A DNA stretch of 64,000 nucleotides from Pseudomonas sp. ERMR1:02 (GCF_002277815.1 NZ_NKJI01000011.1:1-64000), one strand, 5' to 3'. Numbered from the stretch's first letter, positions 35,468 through 44,168 are shown. A program made the numbers and translations. Notes: generated by a model from the letters alone, not told the origin.

Positions 35468-36814
35468 ATGGATGCTGTGTGCTCTGATCTGCTGGCCGAA
35501 GTACGTGGATTCCGCCAGCGCAACCCCGACGTGCGCTATGTCGACCTGATCTCCCTGGACATCCCGGGGCATTTCTACGGCAAGCGCTACCCGATCGAGA
35601 TGCTGGAAAAAGTGGCGGCTGGCAGCGCGCTAAAGTTGCCGCAGAACTGCGTGTTGCTCGGCACTCAGGGCGGGCTGTTCAAGATCGGCGACTACTGCTT
35701 CAACGACGGCGATCCGGATGCGCAACGGCGCCTGGTCCCCGGCACACTCAAGTTGGTGAGTTGGGAAAAAGAACCGTTGGGGCAGATGCTGATCACCTCC
35801 GACGGCACGGAAAAACCGATCGTCTTCGAACCACGGGAGGTGCTGGCACAGGTACTGGATCGGCTTGGCCGCAAAGGCATCTTCCCCGTCGTGGCGTTCG
35901 AGTTGGAGTTCTATCTGTTCGATAGTCACTTGCGTGATGGCTTGCCGCAGTTCGCCCGCGATCCACTGACCGGCGACACCGATGATCAGCCAAACATGCA
36001 CATCGAACGGCTCTCGCGATTTGCCCCGGTGCTCGATGAAATGGTCAAGACCGCACGGATGCAAGGCATCGATGCCACGGTGATCACCGCCGAACTGGGC
36101 CCTGGTCAGTTCGAAATCAATTTCGGCCACCTCGATGACGGTTTGCGCGCGGCCGACTGGGCGGCGTTGTTTTGCCGCAGTACCCGTGGTGTGGCGCTCA
36201 AGCACAACTATCGCGCCAGCTTCATGGCCAAACCGTACTTGCAGCACCCCGGCAGCGGCATGCATGTGCATGTGAGCCTTTACGACAAAGCGGGCAACAA
36301 CCTCTTGGCGGCGAACGGGCAACAAGCGCTTCGTCACGCAGTGGCCGGTTGCCTGGACGTGTTGCCCCATTGCATGCCGATCTTTGCCCCAAATCACAAT
36401 GCGATGCGCCGTTTGAGCGGCACAGTGAACGTCGCATCGCGCGCCAGTTGGGGCTTTGAAGATCGCGACGCCTGCCTGCGGGTGCCGGAATCGGACACTA
36501 AAAACCTGCGCATCGAACATCGCCTTGCCGGCGCCGATGCCAACCCTTACCTGGTGCTCGCCGCGATACTGGTGGGATTGGAACAAGGTTTGGAGAGCGG
36601 TCGCGAACCGATTGCACCGCTCAATGACGACCGCAGTAGCGGCATTGATTTCCCGCTGGAAATGCTGGAAGCCGTGCAGTCCATGCAGGGCAACCCGCAA
36701 CTGCGTGAAGGTTTGGGGGCGGAGTTTGTCGATGTGTACTGCGAGAACAAGCGTCAGGACCATTTGGCATTCATGCACGACATCAGTGCACGGGAGTACC
36801 GCTGGTTTCTGTAG
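35468..36814 (+). CDS. puuA: Gamma-glutamylputrescine synthetase-like ligase (PuuA family)
   Basis: 448 residues. FELEFYLFD near residue 145, GPGQFEINF, GSGMHVHVSLYD, and RIEHRLAGADANPYLVLAAI are the glutamine synthetase-fold active-site segments; the NVASRASWGFEDRDACLRV stretch is of the amine-ligase type. It is only distantly similar to the ligase at 25233, so two separate gamma-glutamylation routes exist here. ATG 35468 follows CAAGGAACAAAACG. Its stop codon TAG is part of the downstream REP (CTG TAG GAG). Confidence 0.85.
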   Translation: MDAVCSDLLAEVRGFRQRNPDVRYVDLISLDIPGHFYGKRYPIEMLEKVAAGSALKLPQNCVLLGTQGGLFKIGDYCFNDGDPDAQRRLVPGTLKLVSWEKEPLGQMLITSDGTEKPIVFEPREVLAQVLDRLGRKGIFPVVAFELEFYLFDSHLRDGLPQFARDPLTGDTDDQPNMHIERLSRFAPVLDEMVKTARMQGIDATVITAELGPGQFEINFGHLDDGLRAADWAALFCRSTRGVALKHNYRASFMAKPYLQHPGSGMHVHVSLYDKAGNNLLAANGQQALRHAVAGCLDVLPHCMPIFAPNHNAMRRLSGTVNVASRASWGFEDRDACLRVPESDTKNLRIEHRLAGADANPYLVLAAILVGLEQGLESGREPIAPLNDDRSSGIDFPLEMLEAVQSMQGNPQLREGLGAEFVDVYCENKRQDHLAFMHDISAREYRWFL

Positions 36815-36911
36815 GAGCGAAGCTTGCTCGCGATGGACGTCAACGATAACGCGAGCTGCCGGAATGATCGCGTTGTCCGACCATTCTTCGCGAGCAAGCT
36901 TCGCTCCTACA
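36810..36911. repeat. REP pair (REPIN) supplying the puuA-like stop codon
   Basis: TGTAGGAGCGAAGCTTGCTC ... GAGCAAGCTTCGCTCCTACA. The first TAG of the repeat terminates the ligase gene. Confidence 0.9.
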
Positions 36912-36999
36912 AACAAAATGCCCGCAACCTGCAGCTCAAGTAGTTTCGACGGTAACCTTAAAAAATATCTGGTTATTTAGAGGCTTAGAGAATTTAGTA

Positions 37000-37124
37000 A
37001 CCGGACGGTACATTAAATATCTTGTTACACGGGGAAATATTCCGTAATATTCGCCCCGCGTTCACCACCACGGTTTATGCATTTTTAAATCCCGGGCGTC
37101 CATCAGCTGCCTGGGATTTTTTTT
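37000..37124 (+). ncRNA. Candidate small RNA with own intrinsic terminator
   Basis: A gene-free AT-rich stretch holds two strong hairpins in series. The first is CGGGG ... AATATT-CCGT-AATATT ... CCCCG at 37030-37058. The second is a 10-bp stem (AATCCCGGGC pairing with GCCTGGGATT) followed by eight T. No open frame fits. The 5' end is not defined; the TTAAAT at 37012 could be a -10. Could instead be read-through termination of the puuA-like transcript. Not recognised as a known sRNA. Confidence 0.35.
37088..37124 (+). terminator. Rho-independent terminator
   Basis: Ten-pair stem with one G-U, loop of 11 bases, then eight T at 37117-37124. One of the strongest terminators in the window. Confidence 0.8.
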
Positions 37125-37328
37125 GCCTGAAATTCAGTGTCATTTAGAACGATTATTTCCTTCGGTTATTTAAATAGACGCAATTGGCATATCTGCAGCC
37201 GAAGAACCCGCGTCATGGTTTTGTTTTTTTCCGTGAATGAAGAGGTTTGTCCGTCACAACGGAAATCTCCGTCCTGCCTGCCTCGTTAAAGCTGCCCCGA
37301 CATCGACTTTGGCTGTTTGACCGCCAGC

Positions 37329-37356
37329 TTGTTGCGCCTGGCCAGTTCCCTAGAAT
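37329..37356 (+). promoter_or_regulatory. Candidate sigma-70 promoter of the Met-rich gene
   Basis: TTGTTG (37329-37334), 16-bp spacer, TAGAAT (37351-37356), about 50 bases before the start codon. Read by eye, moderately close to consensus. Confidence 0.4.
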
Positions 37357-37405
37357 CGGCCCCATCAGCTTCGTCCAACTATCCAATCCTTCAGGGAGCG
37401 ACACC

Positions 37406-37909
37406 ATGATGAACGCCATGCAGATGCAAATGCCGATGAACGCCAACATGCCAATGATGCCGATGATGGGCATGCCGATGATGATGGCGACCATGACCTG
37501 CGACATGATGGACGACGGCATGATGTGCAAGATGATGCCGGCCGCTGGCATGGACATGGCGATGTTCAAGAACAGCGCTGAAATGATGCAGATGATGATG
37601 AACTGCGGCATGCCGATGATGATGCACTGCGGCAACATGAGCATGATGTGCATGTCTTCGGCGAGCATGACCATGCCGATGGCAAACATGATGATGCCGA
37701 TGATGGGCATGCCAATGCCAATGATGAAGTGCGTGATGGAATGCACCATGATGGCGGACGGCATGATGTGCAAAATCATGCCGATGGCCGGCATGAACAT
37801 GGACATGATGAAAAACTGCTGCGCCCTGATGATGAAAATGATGAACGACTGCAGCATGCCGATGATGATGAGCTGCAATGGCATGCCGCTGATGTGCTGC
37901 ACCTGCTGA
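37406..37909 (+). CDS. Methionine/cysteine-rich protein with two tandem modules, function unknown
   Basis: 167 residues starting at ATG 37406 (RBS CAGGGAG). By direct count 71 are methionine and 15 cysteine. The protein is an internal duplication offset by 81 residues: residues 9-82 and 90-164 align throughout, e.g. DDGMMCKMMPAAGMDM against ADGMMCKIMPMAGMNM, and MMNCGMPMMMHCGNM against MMNDCSMPMMMSCNGM. Cys and the Met runs fall at matching places. No signal peptide or clear membrane helix; likely cytosolic. Soft thiol/thioether ligands suggest Cu(I) storage, or a sacrificial oxidant sink; neither is shown. Stands alone, with its own promoter and a REP after it. Confidence 0.8.
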   Translation: MMNAMQMQMPMNANMPMMPMMGMPMMMATMTCDMMDDGMMCKMMPAAGMDMAMFKNSAEMMQMMMNCGMPMMMHCGNMSMMCMSSASMTMPMANMMMPMMGMPMPMMKCVMECTMMADGMMCKIMPMAGMNMDMMKNCCALMMKMMNDCSMPMMMSCNGMPLMCCTC

Positions 37910-37924
37910 TACCTGACCTGCACC

Positions 37925-38024
37925 TGTAGGAGCGAGCTCGCTCGCGATGAACTCAATGCTGGCGCGTTTAATCTGAAAACACGCATCATCGTTAACGTCC
38001 ATCGCGAGCGAGCTCGCTCCTACA
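37925..38024. repeat. REP pair (REPIN)
   Basis: TGTAGGAGCGAGCTCGCTCG ... CGAGCGAGCTCGCTCCTACA, 15 bp beyond the Met-rich gene; probably its transcript end. Confidence 0.9.
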
Positions 38025-38044
38025 GTTATTCAGTCATTCAGGTT

Positions 38045-38692
38045 TCAGTCCAGGCGTTCGGGGTAGGTCACCACCAGATAAGCCACTGCTTCACTGTCGG
38101 CAGGATTGCGATAGCGGTGGGGCTGGTCCGCATAAAACAGGATCGAGTCGCCCGTGGAAAGTAGATAGCGTTCATCGTTGACGCTGATCTCCAGAACACC
38201 TTGAGCCACCACAAGATTTTCCTGAACACCAGGGCCATGGCCTTCGGATTGGTCTTCACCCAACGGGCTAAGGCGCAGTTCGTAAAACTCCGATTGGCGC
38301 GCTACATCGAAAGGGAACAGTGCGCGGCTGACGAACGCACCGTTGGCACTGACCAGACGTTTGCTCTGGCTTGCCGACAACACGGCCACACCCTCAAAGG
38401 CCCGATGCTCTAGAAACGCGGCCACCGATACCTTCAAACCTTTGGCGATTTTGCACAGCACCTTGATGGACGGCACGCTGCGTCCGGATTCAATCTGCGC
38501 CAGCATTGCCCGACTCACGCCACACTGGCGTGCCAGGGCATCAAGGGACAGATGACGCTTGCTGCGCAAACGCTGAAGATTCTGTGCGACCCGTTCGCAG
38601 TTGGCGTCTTCTTCCTGATGTTCCAGGCTATTTAGATCCAGTACAGGTTCATCGGCGCTCGCCAGAAAGCGCGAGGGTTCATTGATGTTCAC
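38045..38692 (-). CDS. XRE-cupin transcriptional regulator
   Basis: 215 residues from a GTG start at 38692. The helix-turn-helix is LDALARQCGVSRAMLAQIES near residues 53-72, with SGRSVPSIKVLCKIAKGL following; the C-terminal cupin ends DSILFYADQPHRYRNP. The GTG overlaps the stop of the 51-residue gene as GTGA and is preferred to an upstream ATG that lies inside that gene in another frame. Cupin regulators of this type (SinR/MsrR-like) often control small-molecule transport or amino acid use; the target is unknown. Confidence 0.78.
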   Translation of the reverse strand: MNINEPSRFLASADEPVLDLNSLEHQEEDANCERVAQNLQRLRSKRHLSLDALARQCGVSRAMLAQIESGRSVPSIKVLCKIAKGLKVSVAAFLEHRAFEGVAVLSASQSKRLVSANGAFVSRALFPFDVARQSEFYELRLSPLGEDQSEGHGPGVQENLVVAQGVLEISVNDERYLLSTGDSILFYADQPHRYRNPADSEAVAYLVVTYPERLD

Positions 38693-38844
38693 GCGTGACG
38701 AGTCTCGGTGGAAGCTTGCACCCACTGGAATGCCTGTAAACCTGCGTTGCGTGCATACATCTCCCACATGGCCCGTGCCCGTTGCTGAGCCTGTTTGCGT
38801 TTGCGGTAGCTGGCGAAGTCGATAAGGTTGTCAGTCGGATTCAT
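38689..38844 (-). CDS. Small 51-residue protein coupled to the XRE-cupin regulator
   Basis: Reads MNPTDNLIDFASYRKRKQ, then a helical basic/aromatic stretch ARAMWEMYARNAGLQAFQW, ending ETRHA. ATG 38844 follows AGTGAAGTGCCCC. The stop TGA overlaps the GTG start of the regulator, so translation of the two is coupled. The composition (basic N-half, amphipathic C-half) is protein-like and the overlap is hard to explain by chance. Function unknown; it may modulate the regulator. Confidence 0.6.
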   Translation of the reverse strand: MNPTDNLIDFASYRKRKQAQQRARAMWEMYARNAGLQAFQWVQASTETRHA

Positions 38845-39116
38845 GGGGCACTTCACTGTGGTGATGAATGACGGGATGACTGGAGATTACGCGTAAATTT
38901 TTATAACGATAAATACTGATTTTGTATTTATTAATTCGTTTTAGTTCTTAACTGAAGTACCGCTTTCAGCAGGGAAAGCCCCTGTGGCAAACAGATCGCA
39001 TATTCCAATAAGATATAAATAGATAATTATATATTCCTTTTGTTGTGGTTAAAGGCAGTGCACTTTGAAGGCCTGCCATCCACGCGGATGTGCTCAATCA
39101 GACAGGAAGCCTCATC

Positions 39117-39332
39117 ATGACCATCAAAGCGATCAACGTCCGCAACCAGTTCAAGGGCGTCATCAAGGAAATTCTGGAAGGCGAAGTGGTTTCCGAAATC
39201 GACGTGCAAACCGCTTCTGGAATTGTCACATCGGTCATCACTACTCGTTCGGTGCGCGATCTTGAATTGAAGGTGGGCAGCGAAGTCATTGCCTTTGTGA
39301 AGTCCACCGAAGTCTCGATTGCCAAGCTCTGA
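39117..39332 (+). CDS. Molybdenum-pterin/molybdate-binding Mop (TOBE) protein
   Basis: 71 residues: MTIKAINVRNQFKGVIKEIL, then VSEIDVQTASGIVTSVIT and VGSEVIAFVKSTEVSIAKL, one complete Mop/TOBE beta-barrel unit. Such single-domain proteins form hexamers that store molybdate in the cytosol. ATG 39117 after AGGAAGCC. Not linked to mod genes in this window. Confidence 0.87.
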   Translation: MTIKAINVRNQFKGVIKEILEGEVVSEIDVQTASGIVTSVITTRSVRDLELKVGSEVIAFVKSTEVSIAKL

Positions 39333-39340
39333 ATTCGCAT

Positions 39341-39484
39341 TATCTGTAGCAGCTGCCGAGCCTGCGAGGCTGCGTTCGGCTGCGAAGCAGTCGTAAAACC
39401 TGTGCATGCGATCTAACTGGTAGATCGGGTTGCCAGATTTCACGACTGCTGCGCAGCCGGACGCAGGCTTCGCCAGCTGCTACA
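39341..39484. repeat. Dispersed palindromic repeat (GTAGCAGCTGCCGAGCC type)
   Basis: TGTAGCAGCTGCCGAGCCTG at the left and GCAGGCTTCGCCAGCTGCTACA at the right, with inner GACTGC inverted blocks. A different family from the TGTAGGAGC REPs, common downstream of genes in Pseudomonas. Confidence 0.75.
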
Positions 39485-39596
39485 AATCGTGTTCCTGGTC
39501 ATCAAGCAGACGCCACCCGGCAGCACACGGGTGCCGGTCGGGCGTTTCGCCGCTACAATGCGCACCTCGACCGTGACAGCCTGACTAAAAAAATAT

Positions 39597-41594
39597 ATGT
39601 CCCTGCCCAAGCATCACCTGGAATTGCTCAGCCCCGCCCGCGACGTAGCCATCGCCCGCGAGGCCATCCTGCATGGCGCCGACGCCGTGTACCTCGGCGG
39701 CCCGAGCTTCGGCGCGCGCCACAACGCCTGCAACGAAGTGAGCGATATCGCCGGTTTGGTGGAGTTTGCCCATCGCTATCATGCTCGGGTATTCACCACC
39801 ATCAACACCATCCTGCACGACAACGAGCTGGAGCCGGCCCGCAAGCTGATCCACGAGTTGTACGATGCCGGTGTCGATGCACTGATCGTCCAGGACCTGG
39901 GCGTGATGGAACTGGACATCCCGCCGATCGAACTGCACGCCAGCACCCAGACCGACATCCGCACCCTGGCGCGGGCGAAGTTCCTCGACCAGGCCGGTTT
40001 CTCGCAACTGGTACTGGCCCGCGAGCTGAACCTCCAGGAAATCCGCGCAATCGCCGATGAGACCGACGCGGCAATCGAGTTTTTCATCCACGGTGCGCTG
40101 TGTGTGGCGTTCTCCGGTCAGTGCAACATTTCCCACGCGCAGACCGGGCGCAGTGCCAACCGTGGCGACTGCTCCCAGGCGTGCCGTTTGCCTTACACCC
40201 TCAAGGACGAAAAAGGCGGGGTGATCGCCTACGAAAAGCATCTGCTGTCGATGAAGGACAACAACCAGGCCGCCAACATCCGCGCCTTGGTAGAAGCCGG
40301 CGTACGCTCGTTCAAAATCGAAGGGCGCTACAAGGACATGGGCTATGTGAAGAACATCACCGCCTATTACCGCCAGCGCCTGGACGACGTCCTCGAAGAT
40401 CGTCCGGACCTGGCTCGCGCTTCCAGTGGCCGCACCGCGCACTTCTTTGTGCCCGACCCGGACAAGACCTTCCACCGTGGCAGCACCGACTACTTCGTCA
40501 GCGATCGCAAGATCGACATCGGCGCGTTCGACTCGCCGACCTTCACCGGCCTGCCGGTGGGCGTCGTGGAAAAAGTCGGCAAGCGCGACCTGATCGTGGT
40601 CACCCAAGAGCCGCTGTCCAACGGTGACGGCCTCAATGTGCTGGTCAAGCGCGAGGTCGTGGGCTGGCGCACCAACATTGCCGAACCTAAAGGCGAGTTC
40701 GAAGAGGATGGCGAAAAGCGCTACCGCTACCGCGTCGAGCCCAACGAGATGCCGAAAGGTCTGCACCAGTTGCGCCCGAATCATCCCTTGAGCCGCAACC
40801 TGGACCATAACTGGCAACAAGCCCTGCAGAAGACCTCCGCCGAGCGTCGAATCGGCGTGGCCTGGGTCGCGCGCCTGGACGAGCAGCGTCTGCAACTGAC
40901 CGCCACCAGCGAGGAGGGCGTCACCGCCAGCGTGATCCTGGACGGCCCGTTCGGTCTGGCCAACAAGCCGGAACAGGCGCTGGAGCAACTGCGTGATCTG
41001 CTCGGCCAACTGGGCACCACCGAATACCACGCCACCGACATCGAACTGGATGCACTGCAGGCGTTCTTCATCCCCAACTCGCAGCTCAAGGCCTTGCGCC
41101 GCGAAGTGATCGAAGCGCTGACCGCGGCCCGTCTTCAGGCCCACCCTCGGGGTGGCCGCAAGGCCGAGACCAACCCGCCGCCGGTGTACCCGGAAGCGCA
41201 CCTGTCGTTTCTGGCCAACGTCTACAACCAGAAGGCCCGGGATTTCTATCACCGTCACGGGGTCAAGTTGATCGACGCGGCGTACGAGGCCCATGAGGAG
41301 CACGGCGAAGTACCGGTGATGATCACCAAACATTGCCTGCGCTTCTCTTTCAACCTGTGCCCGAAACAAGCCAAGGGCGTTACCGGCGTGCGCACCAAAG
41401 TTGCGCCGATGCAGCTGATTCACGGTAATGAAGTGCTGACGCTGAAGTTCGACTGCAAACCCTGCGAGATGCACGTGATCGGCAAAATGAAGGGGCACAT
41501 CCTCGGCCTCCCGCTACCGGGCAGCGAGCAGCCAGTCGTAGGCCACATCAGTCCCGAAGACCTGCTCAAGACCATTCCCCGCGCCCCGCACTAA
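39597..41594 (+). CDS. rlhA: U32-family protein, 23S rRNA C2501 hydroxylation (RlhA)
   Basis: 665 residues, the length of YdcP/RlhA rather than the ~450-residue TrhP. ELLSPARDVAIAREAILHGADAVY opens the U32 barrel (quoted in part), and GQCNISHAQTGRSANRGDCSQACRLPY around residue 180 contains the cysteine cluster proposed to hold an Fe-S centre. Residues 430-620 form the RlhA-specific extension with two more Cys pairs (NLCPKQAKG, FDCKPCEMH). In E. coli RlhA makes 5-hydroxycytidine at 23S rRNA position 2501. The start codon is an ATG with no strong RBS. Confidence 0.85.
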   Translation: MSLPKHHLELLSPARDVAIAREAILHGADAVYLGGPSFGARHNACNEVSDIAGLVEFAHRYHARVFTTINTILHDNELEPARKLIHELYDAGVDALIVQDLGVMELDIPPIELHASTQTDIRTLARAKFLDQAGFSQLVLARELNLQEIRAIADETDAAIEFFIHGALCVAFSGQCNISHAQTGRSANRGDCSQACRLPYTLKDEKGGVIAYEKHLLSMKDNNQAANIRALVEAGVRSFKIEGRYKDMGYVKNITAYYRQRLDDVLEDRPDLARASSGRTAHFFVPDPDKTFHRGSTDYFVSDRKIDIGAFDSPTFTGLPVGVVEKVGKRDLIVVTQEPLSNGDGLNVLVKREVVGWRTNIAEPKGEFEEDGEKRYRYRVEPNEMPKGLHQLRPNHPLSRNLDHNWQQALQKTSAERRIGVAWVARLDEQRLQLTATSEEGVTASVILDGPFGLANKPEQALEQLRDLLGQLGTTEYHATDIELDALQAFFIPNSQLKALRREVIEALTAARLQAHPRGGRKAETNPPPVYPEAHLSFLANVYNQKARDFYHRHGVKLIDAAYEAHEEHGEVPVMITKHCLRFSFNLCPKQAKGVTGVRTKVAPMQLIHGNEVLTLKFDCKPCEMHVIGKMKGHILGLPLPGSEQPVVGHISPEDLLKTIPRAPH

Positions 41595-41608
41595 GTAGCG
41601 CAAACCCC

Positions 41609-41890
41609 TGTAGGAGCAAGCTTGCTCGCGATGAAGGCATCACATCCAACAACATTGTTGGCTGACCCACCGTCATCGCGAGCAGGCTCACTCCCACATG
41701 GAATTGTGGCACGCACCGATACTGCGAACACCTCATAAACCTGTAGGAGTGAGCCTGCTCGCGATGACGGCATCACATCCAACAACATTGTTGGCTGACC
41801 CACCGCCTTCGCGAGCAGGCTCACTCCCACATGGATTTGTGTCGTGCACAAATGCTGCGAACTCCTTAAATACCTGTGGAAGCAAACTCG
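41609..41890. repeat. Tandem array of REP-based units, period 133 bp
   Basis: TGTAGGAG begins at 41609 and 41742, and TGTGGAAG at 41875: exact 133-bp period. Each of the first two units carries an REP pair around CATCACATCCAACAACATTG with the palindrome CCAACA-ACA-TTGTTGG. Differences between units are point changes. The third is cut off after about 15 bases. Confidence 0.88.
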
Positions 41891-41945
41891 CGCCTGCACT
41901 GGCGGCTTACGCCGGCTGTGCTAGCGTCTTGAGGTCTACCCTCAT

Positions 41946-42833
41946 ATGCGAGTTTGCACCATGGACGAGACCATCGTTAACGTAACCACCCAGAAGTTCA
42001 ACGCGCTCATAGCCGTGGTGCAGGCCTATGGCGTGGCTTTCGCGGTCAAGATTCTGGGCGCCATCGCGTTCTGGATCATCGGCCGATGGCTGATCGGCTT
42101 TGCCGTCGGCATGGTGCAGAAGGGACTGGGCAAGCAAAAGGTCGACCCGACCGTGTTGCGCTATGTCGGCTCGGCGATCACCGTGACGCTGAACATCATC
42201 CTGGTGATCGCCATCCTCGGTTACCTCGGCATGCAGACCACCACCTTCGCCGCACTGCTCGCTGCGGTCGGCCTGGCGATCGGCTTGGCCTGGTCGGGGC
42301 TTCTGGCCAACCTGGCCGCCGGCGCCTTCATTATTGTGCTGCGCCCGTTCAAGGTGGGCGACTTCATCTGCGCCGGCGGGGTGGTCGGGACCGTCACCGA
42401 AATCGGCCTGTTCGCCACCGCCATCAACACCCCGGACAACGTGCTGACCCTGGTCGGCAACAACAAGATCTTCAGCGACAACATCCAGAACTTCACCCAC
42501 AACCCATTCCGGCGCGTCGAACTAAAAGCGCAGTTGTCTGGCGCCGCCGACTGGAAAGCGGCCGTGGCTTTGCTGAAAGAGAAAATCGCCGCCATTCCCA
42601 ATGTGCTCGAAACACCGGCGGTGGATGTGGAAATTCTGGAGTTCAACCTGGTCGGCCCGGTGTTGGCGGTGCGCCCGTACTGCCATAACGAAAATTACTG
42701 GCAGGTGTATTTCGACACCAACCGCATCATCAAGGATGCCCTCGGCGAAGCCGGCTTTCCGGCGCCGATGCCAGCGCAGACCGTGATCTTCCAGCAAGGT
42801 GCTGCGCTGCCCGGCCCGCTGGCGAAAGAGTGA
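41946..42833 (+). CDS. mscS: Small-conductance mechanosensitive channel (MscS)
   Basis: 295 residues (or 290 from ATG 41961). Three hydrophobic segments, the pore helix GLAIGLAWSGLLANLAAGAF near residue 108, and the beta domain RPFKVGDFICAGGVVGTVTEIGLF. C-terminal cage ends around KDALGEAGFPAPMP. Shorter than the MscS at 19156 and without its signal peptide. Opens under membrane tension to limit osmotic lysis. Confidence 0.86.
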   Translation: MRVCTMDETIVNVTTQKFNALIAVVQAYGVAFAVKILGAIAFWIIGRWLIGFAVGMVQKGLGKQKVDPTVLRYVGSAITVTLNIILVIAILGYLGMQTTTFAALLAAVGLAIGLAWSGLLANLAAGAFIIVLRPFKVGDFICAGGVVGTVTEIGLFATAINTPDNVLTLVGNNKIFSDNIQNFTHNPFRRVELKAQLSGAADWKAAVALLKEKIAAIPNVLETPAVDVEILEFNLVGPVLAVRPYCHNENYWQVYFDTNRIIKDALGEAGFPAPMPAQTVIFQQGAALPGPLAKE

Positions 42834-42857
42834 CCTAAAGAACACTGACGCCGGGTG

Positions 42858-43295
42858 TCAGCGGTTGCGGTTTCGGCCTCTAAAGCGATTGAGTGCCAGC
42901 AGACAACCGCCAAACAACAATGCTGCAGCGGCTACGAGCAGCGGCGAAGGGCGCTGCTCGAATTTCTGCACAGGGCGGGCTGCGGTCAGTTGTATGGGTA
43001 GATCTGCCTGAGCGCGGAAAGGATCCTCGCTTAACGTCAGGCGCGCCCCATCGGCCAGGATCAATGTCAGGTCTTCGATGGTGCCGGCGACTCGCTCCGG
43101 AAAAACCGGTTCTCCTGTGGGGTCGAGTTGGTCGTACAGAAACTGCTGACCTTCGAGCCAGCCGACGGCAGTCTGTAGCTCGGGTTCCAGGTAATACTTT
43201 CCGTCGAGAAAGAAGCCTGGGAAATGATGTGCGCGCTCGATGCTTTCGACGACGTAGCGCTCGCCCGGCTTCATGCCGGTCAATGAGGCAATCAT
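42858..43295 (-). CDS. Hypothetical membrane-anchored protein
   Basis: 145 residues with a clean GGAGGACTTTAAT RBS. The N-terminal ~110 residues form a soluble domain (KPGERYVVESIERAHHFPGF) and residues 119-136 one hydrophobic helix (PLLVAAAALLFGGCLLAL) before a basic tail. Topology predicts a tail-anchored protein. No family recognised; ends face-to-face with the mscS gene. Confidence 0.6.
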   Translation of the reverse strand: MIASLTGMKPGERYVVESIERAHHFPGFFLDGKYYLEPELQTAVGWLEGQQFLYDQLDPTGEPVFPERVAGTIEDLTLILADGARLTLSEDPFRAQADLPIQLTAARPVQKFEQRPSPLLVAAAALLFGGCLLALNRFRGRNRNR

Positions 43296-43333
43296 ATTAA
43301 AGTCCTCCGTCTTACTGGTGCGGCAAAAATTGA

Positions 43334-43361
43334 GAAGCCCGCTACATAGATAGCGGGCCTC
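43334..43361 (-). terminator. Terminator after the hemerythrin gene
   Basis: GCCCGCTA ... TAGCGGGC, 8-bp stem with a 6-base loop, followed on the minus strand by TTCTCAATTTTTG. Confidence 0.6.
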
Positions 43362-43398
43362 AAAACCGGAGCATCGAATGAAACAGGCTTGCTCTGCG

Positions 43399-43875
43399 TC
43401 AAGCCGCGATATTGCCGCCGCCGAGTTCTTTTTTATAAGACGCTTTCATCATCTCCATCTGCTTGCCCAGCTCCTCCAGCTCAGCTTTGCCCAGGAGCTT
43501 TTGGGCTTGAGGAAACATCTCGGTTTCCTCTTCTTCAATGTGATGTTCAAGCAGTTCCTTGACCACTTTTGCGCGGCCGGAGAACTCGACGCTGGCAGGG
43601 TCTGTGACCTTGAGGTCGGGCAATACCAGCGAGTCGACCGTACGGTGTTCTTCCTTGGCCTCGTAGTACATTTTTTCCTGTTCTTTACCCCCTGCCTTTT
43701 TGAAGGCGGGGTAGAGAATTTCTTCTTCAAGCTTGGTATGGATCATGATTTCCATTTCAAGCTTTGCAAGCAGTTCGGAGCGTTTTTTAACCGCCCGCTC
43801 GGTTGAGTCTTCCAGTTGAGTCAGGATGGCTTTTACTCGTTCATGGTCGGCTTTCAGCATGTCGATGGCGTTCAT
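43399..43875 (-). CDS. Hemerythrin/HHE domain protein
   Basis: 158-residue four-helix bundle. Diiron ligands are visible: KADHERVK (helix 1), IMIHTKLEEEILYP (helix 2), EEHRTVDSL (helix 3) and LLEHHIEEEETEMFP (helix 4). Stand-alone HHE proteins bind O2 or NO. The RBS is AGGTAAGATA. Followed by a terminator, so monocistronic. Confidence 0.87.
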   Translation of the reverse strand: MNAIDMLKADHERVKAILTQLEDSTERAVKKRSELLAKLEMEIMIHTKLEEEILYPAFKKAGGKEQEKMYYEAKEEHRTVDSLVLPDLKVTDPASVEFSGRAKVVKELLEHHIEEEETEMFPQAQKLLGKAELEELGKQMEMMKASYKKELGGGNIAA

Positions 43876-44168
43876 TATCTTACCTCTACTATCACGGTTG
43901 GCTTTGGGCCGGTTCTGTTCCGGGGCCCTCTGGTTTCCTAAAGTGAAGCAGCATTTGCTGTGCCAATCGGCTCACGGGCGGAAATAGCTTTGGAATCAAC
44001 GGGTTGTTTTACCGCGATTTGAAACGCGCCATGCAGGCTGCACGAGTGACGCTATAGACGCATTGCAAATAGCGGATGTACCACACAGGAAGACATGGCC
44101 AAAAAAGTGCAGCTCAAGTATGGATCGGTCTGACAGCCGACCTGATTTTGCAAATGTACCAAATCCCC

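Noticed and set aside
37391..38002. Histidine-rich open frame on the minus strand opposite the Met-rich gene
   Set aside because: It is the antisense of ATG-rich codons (CAT = His); no RBS, and it runs through the REP beyond the gene.
39585..41498. Very long (637-codon) minus-strand frame opposite rlhA
   Set aside because: GC-rich antisense shadow; rlhA has all family motifs and the shadow has none.
41609..41890. Tandem repeats considered as a CRISPR array
   Set aside because: Period 133 bp with palindromic REP pairs and near-identical spacers; no cas genes.
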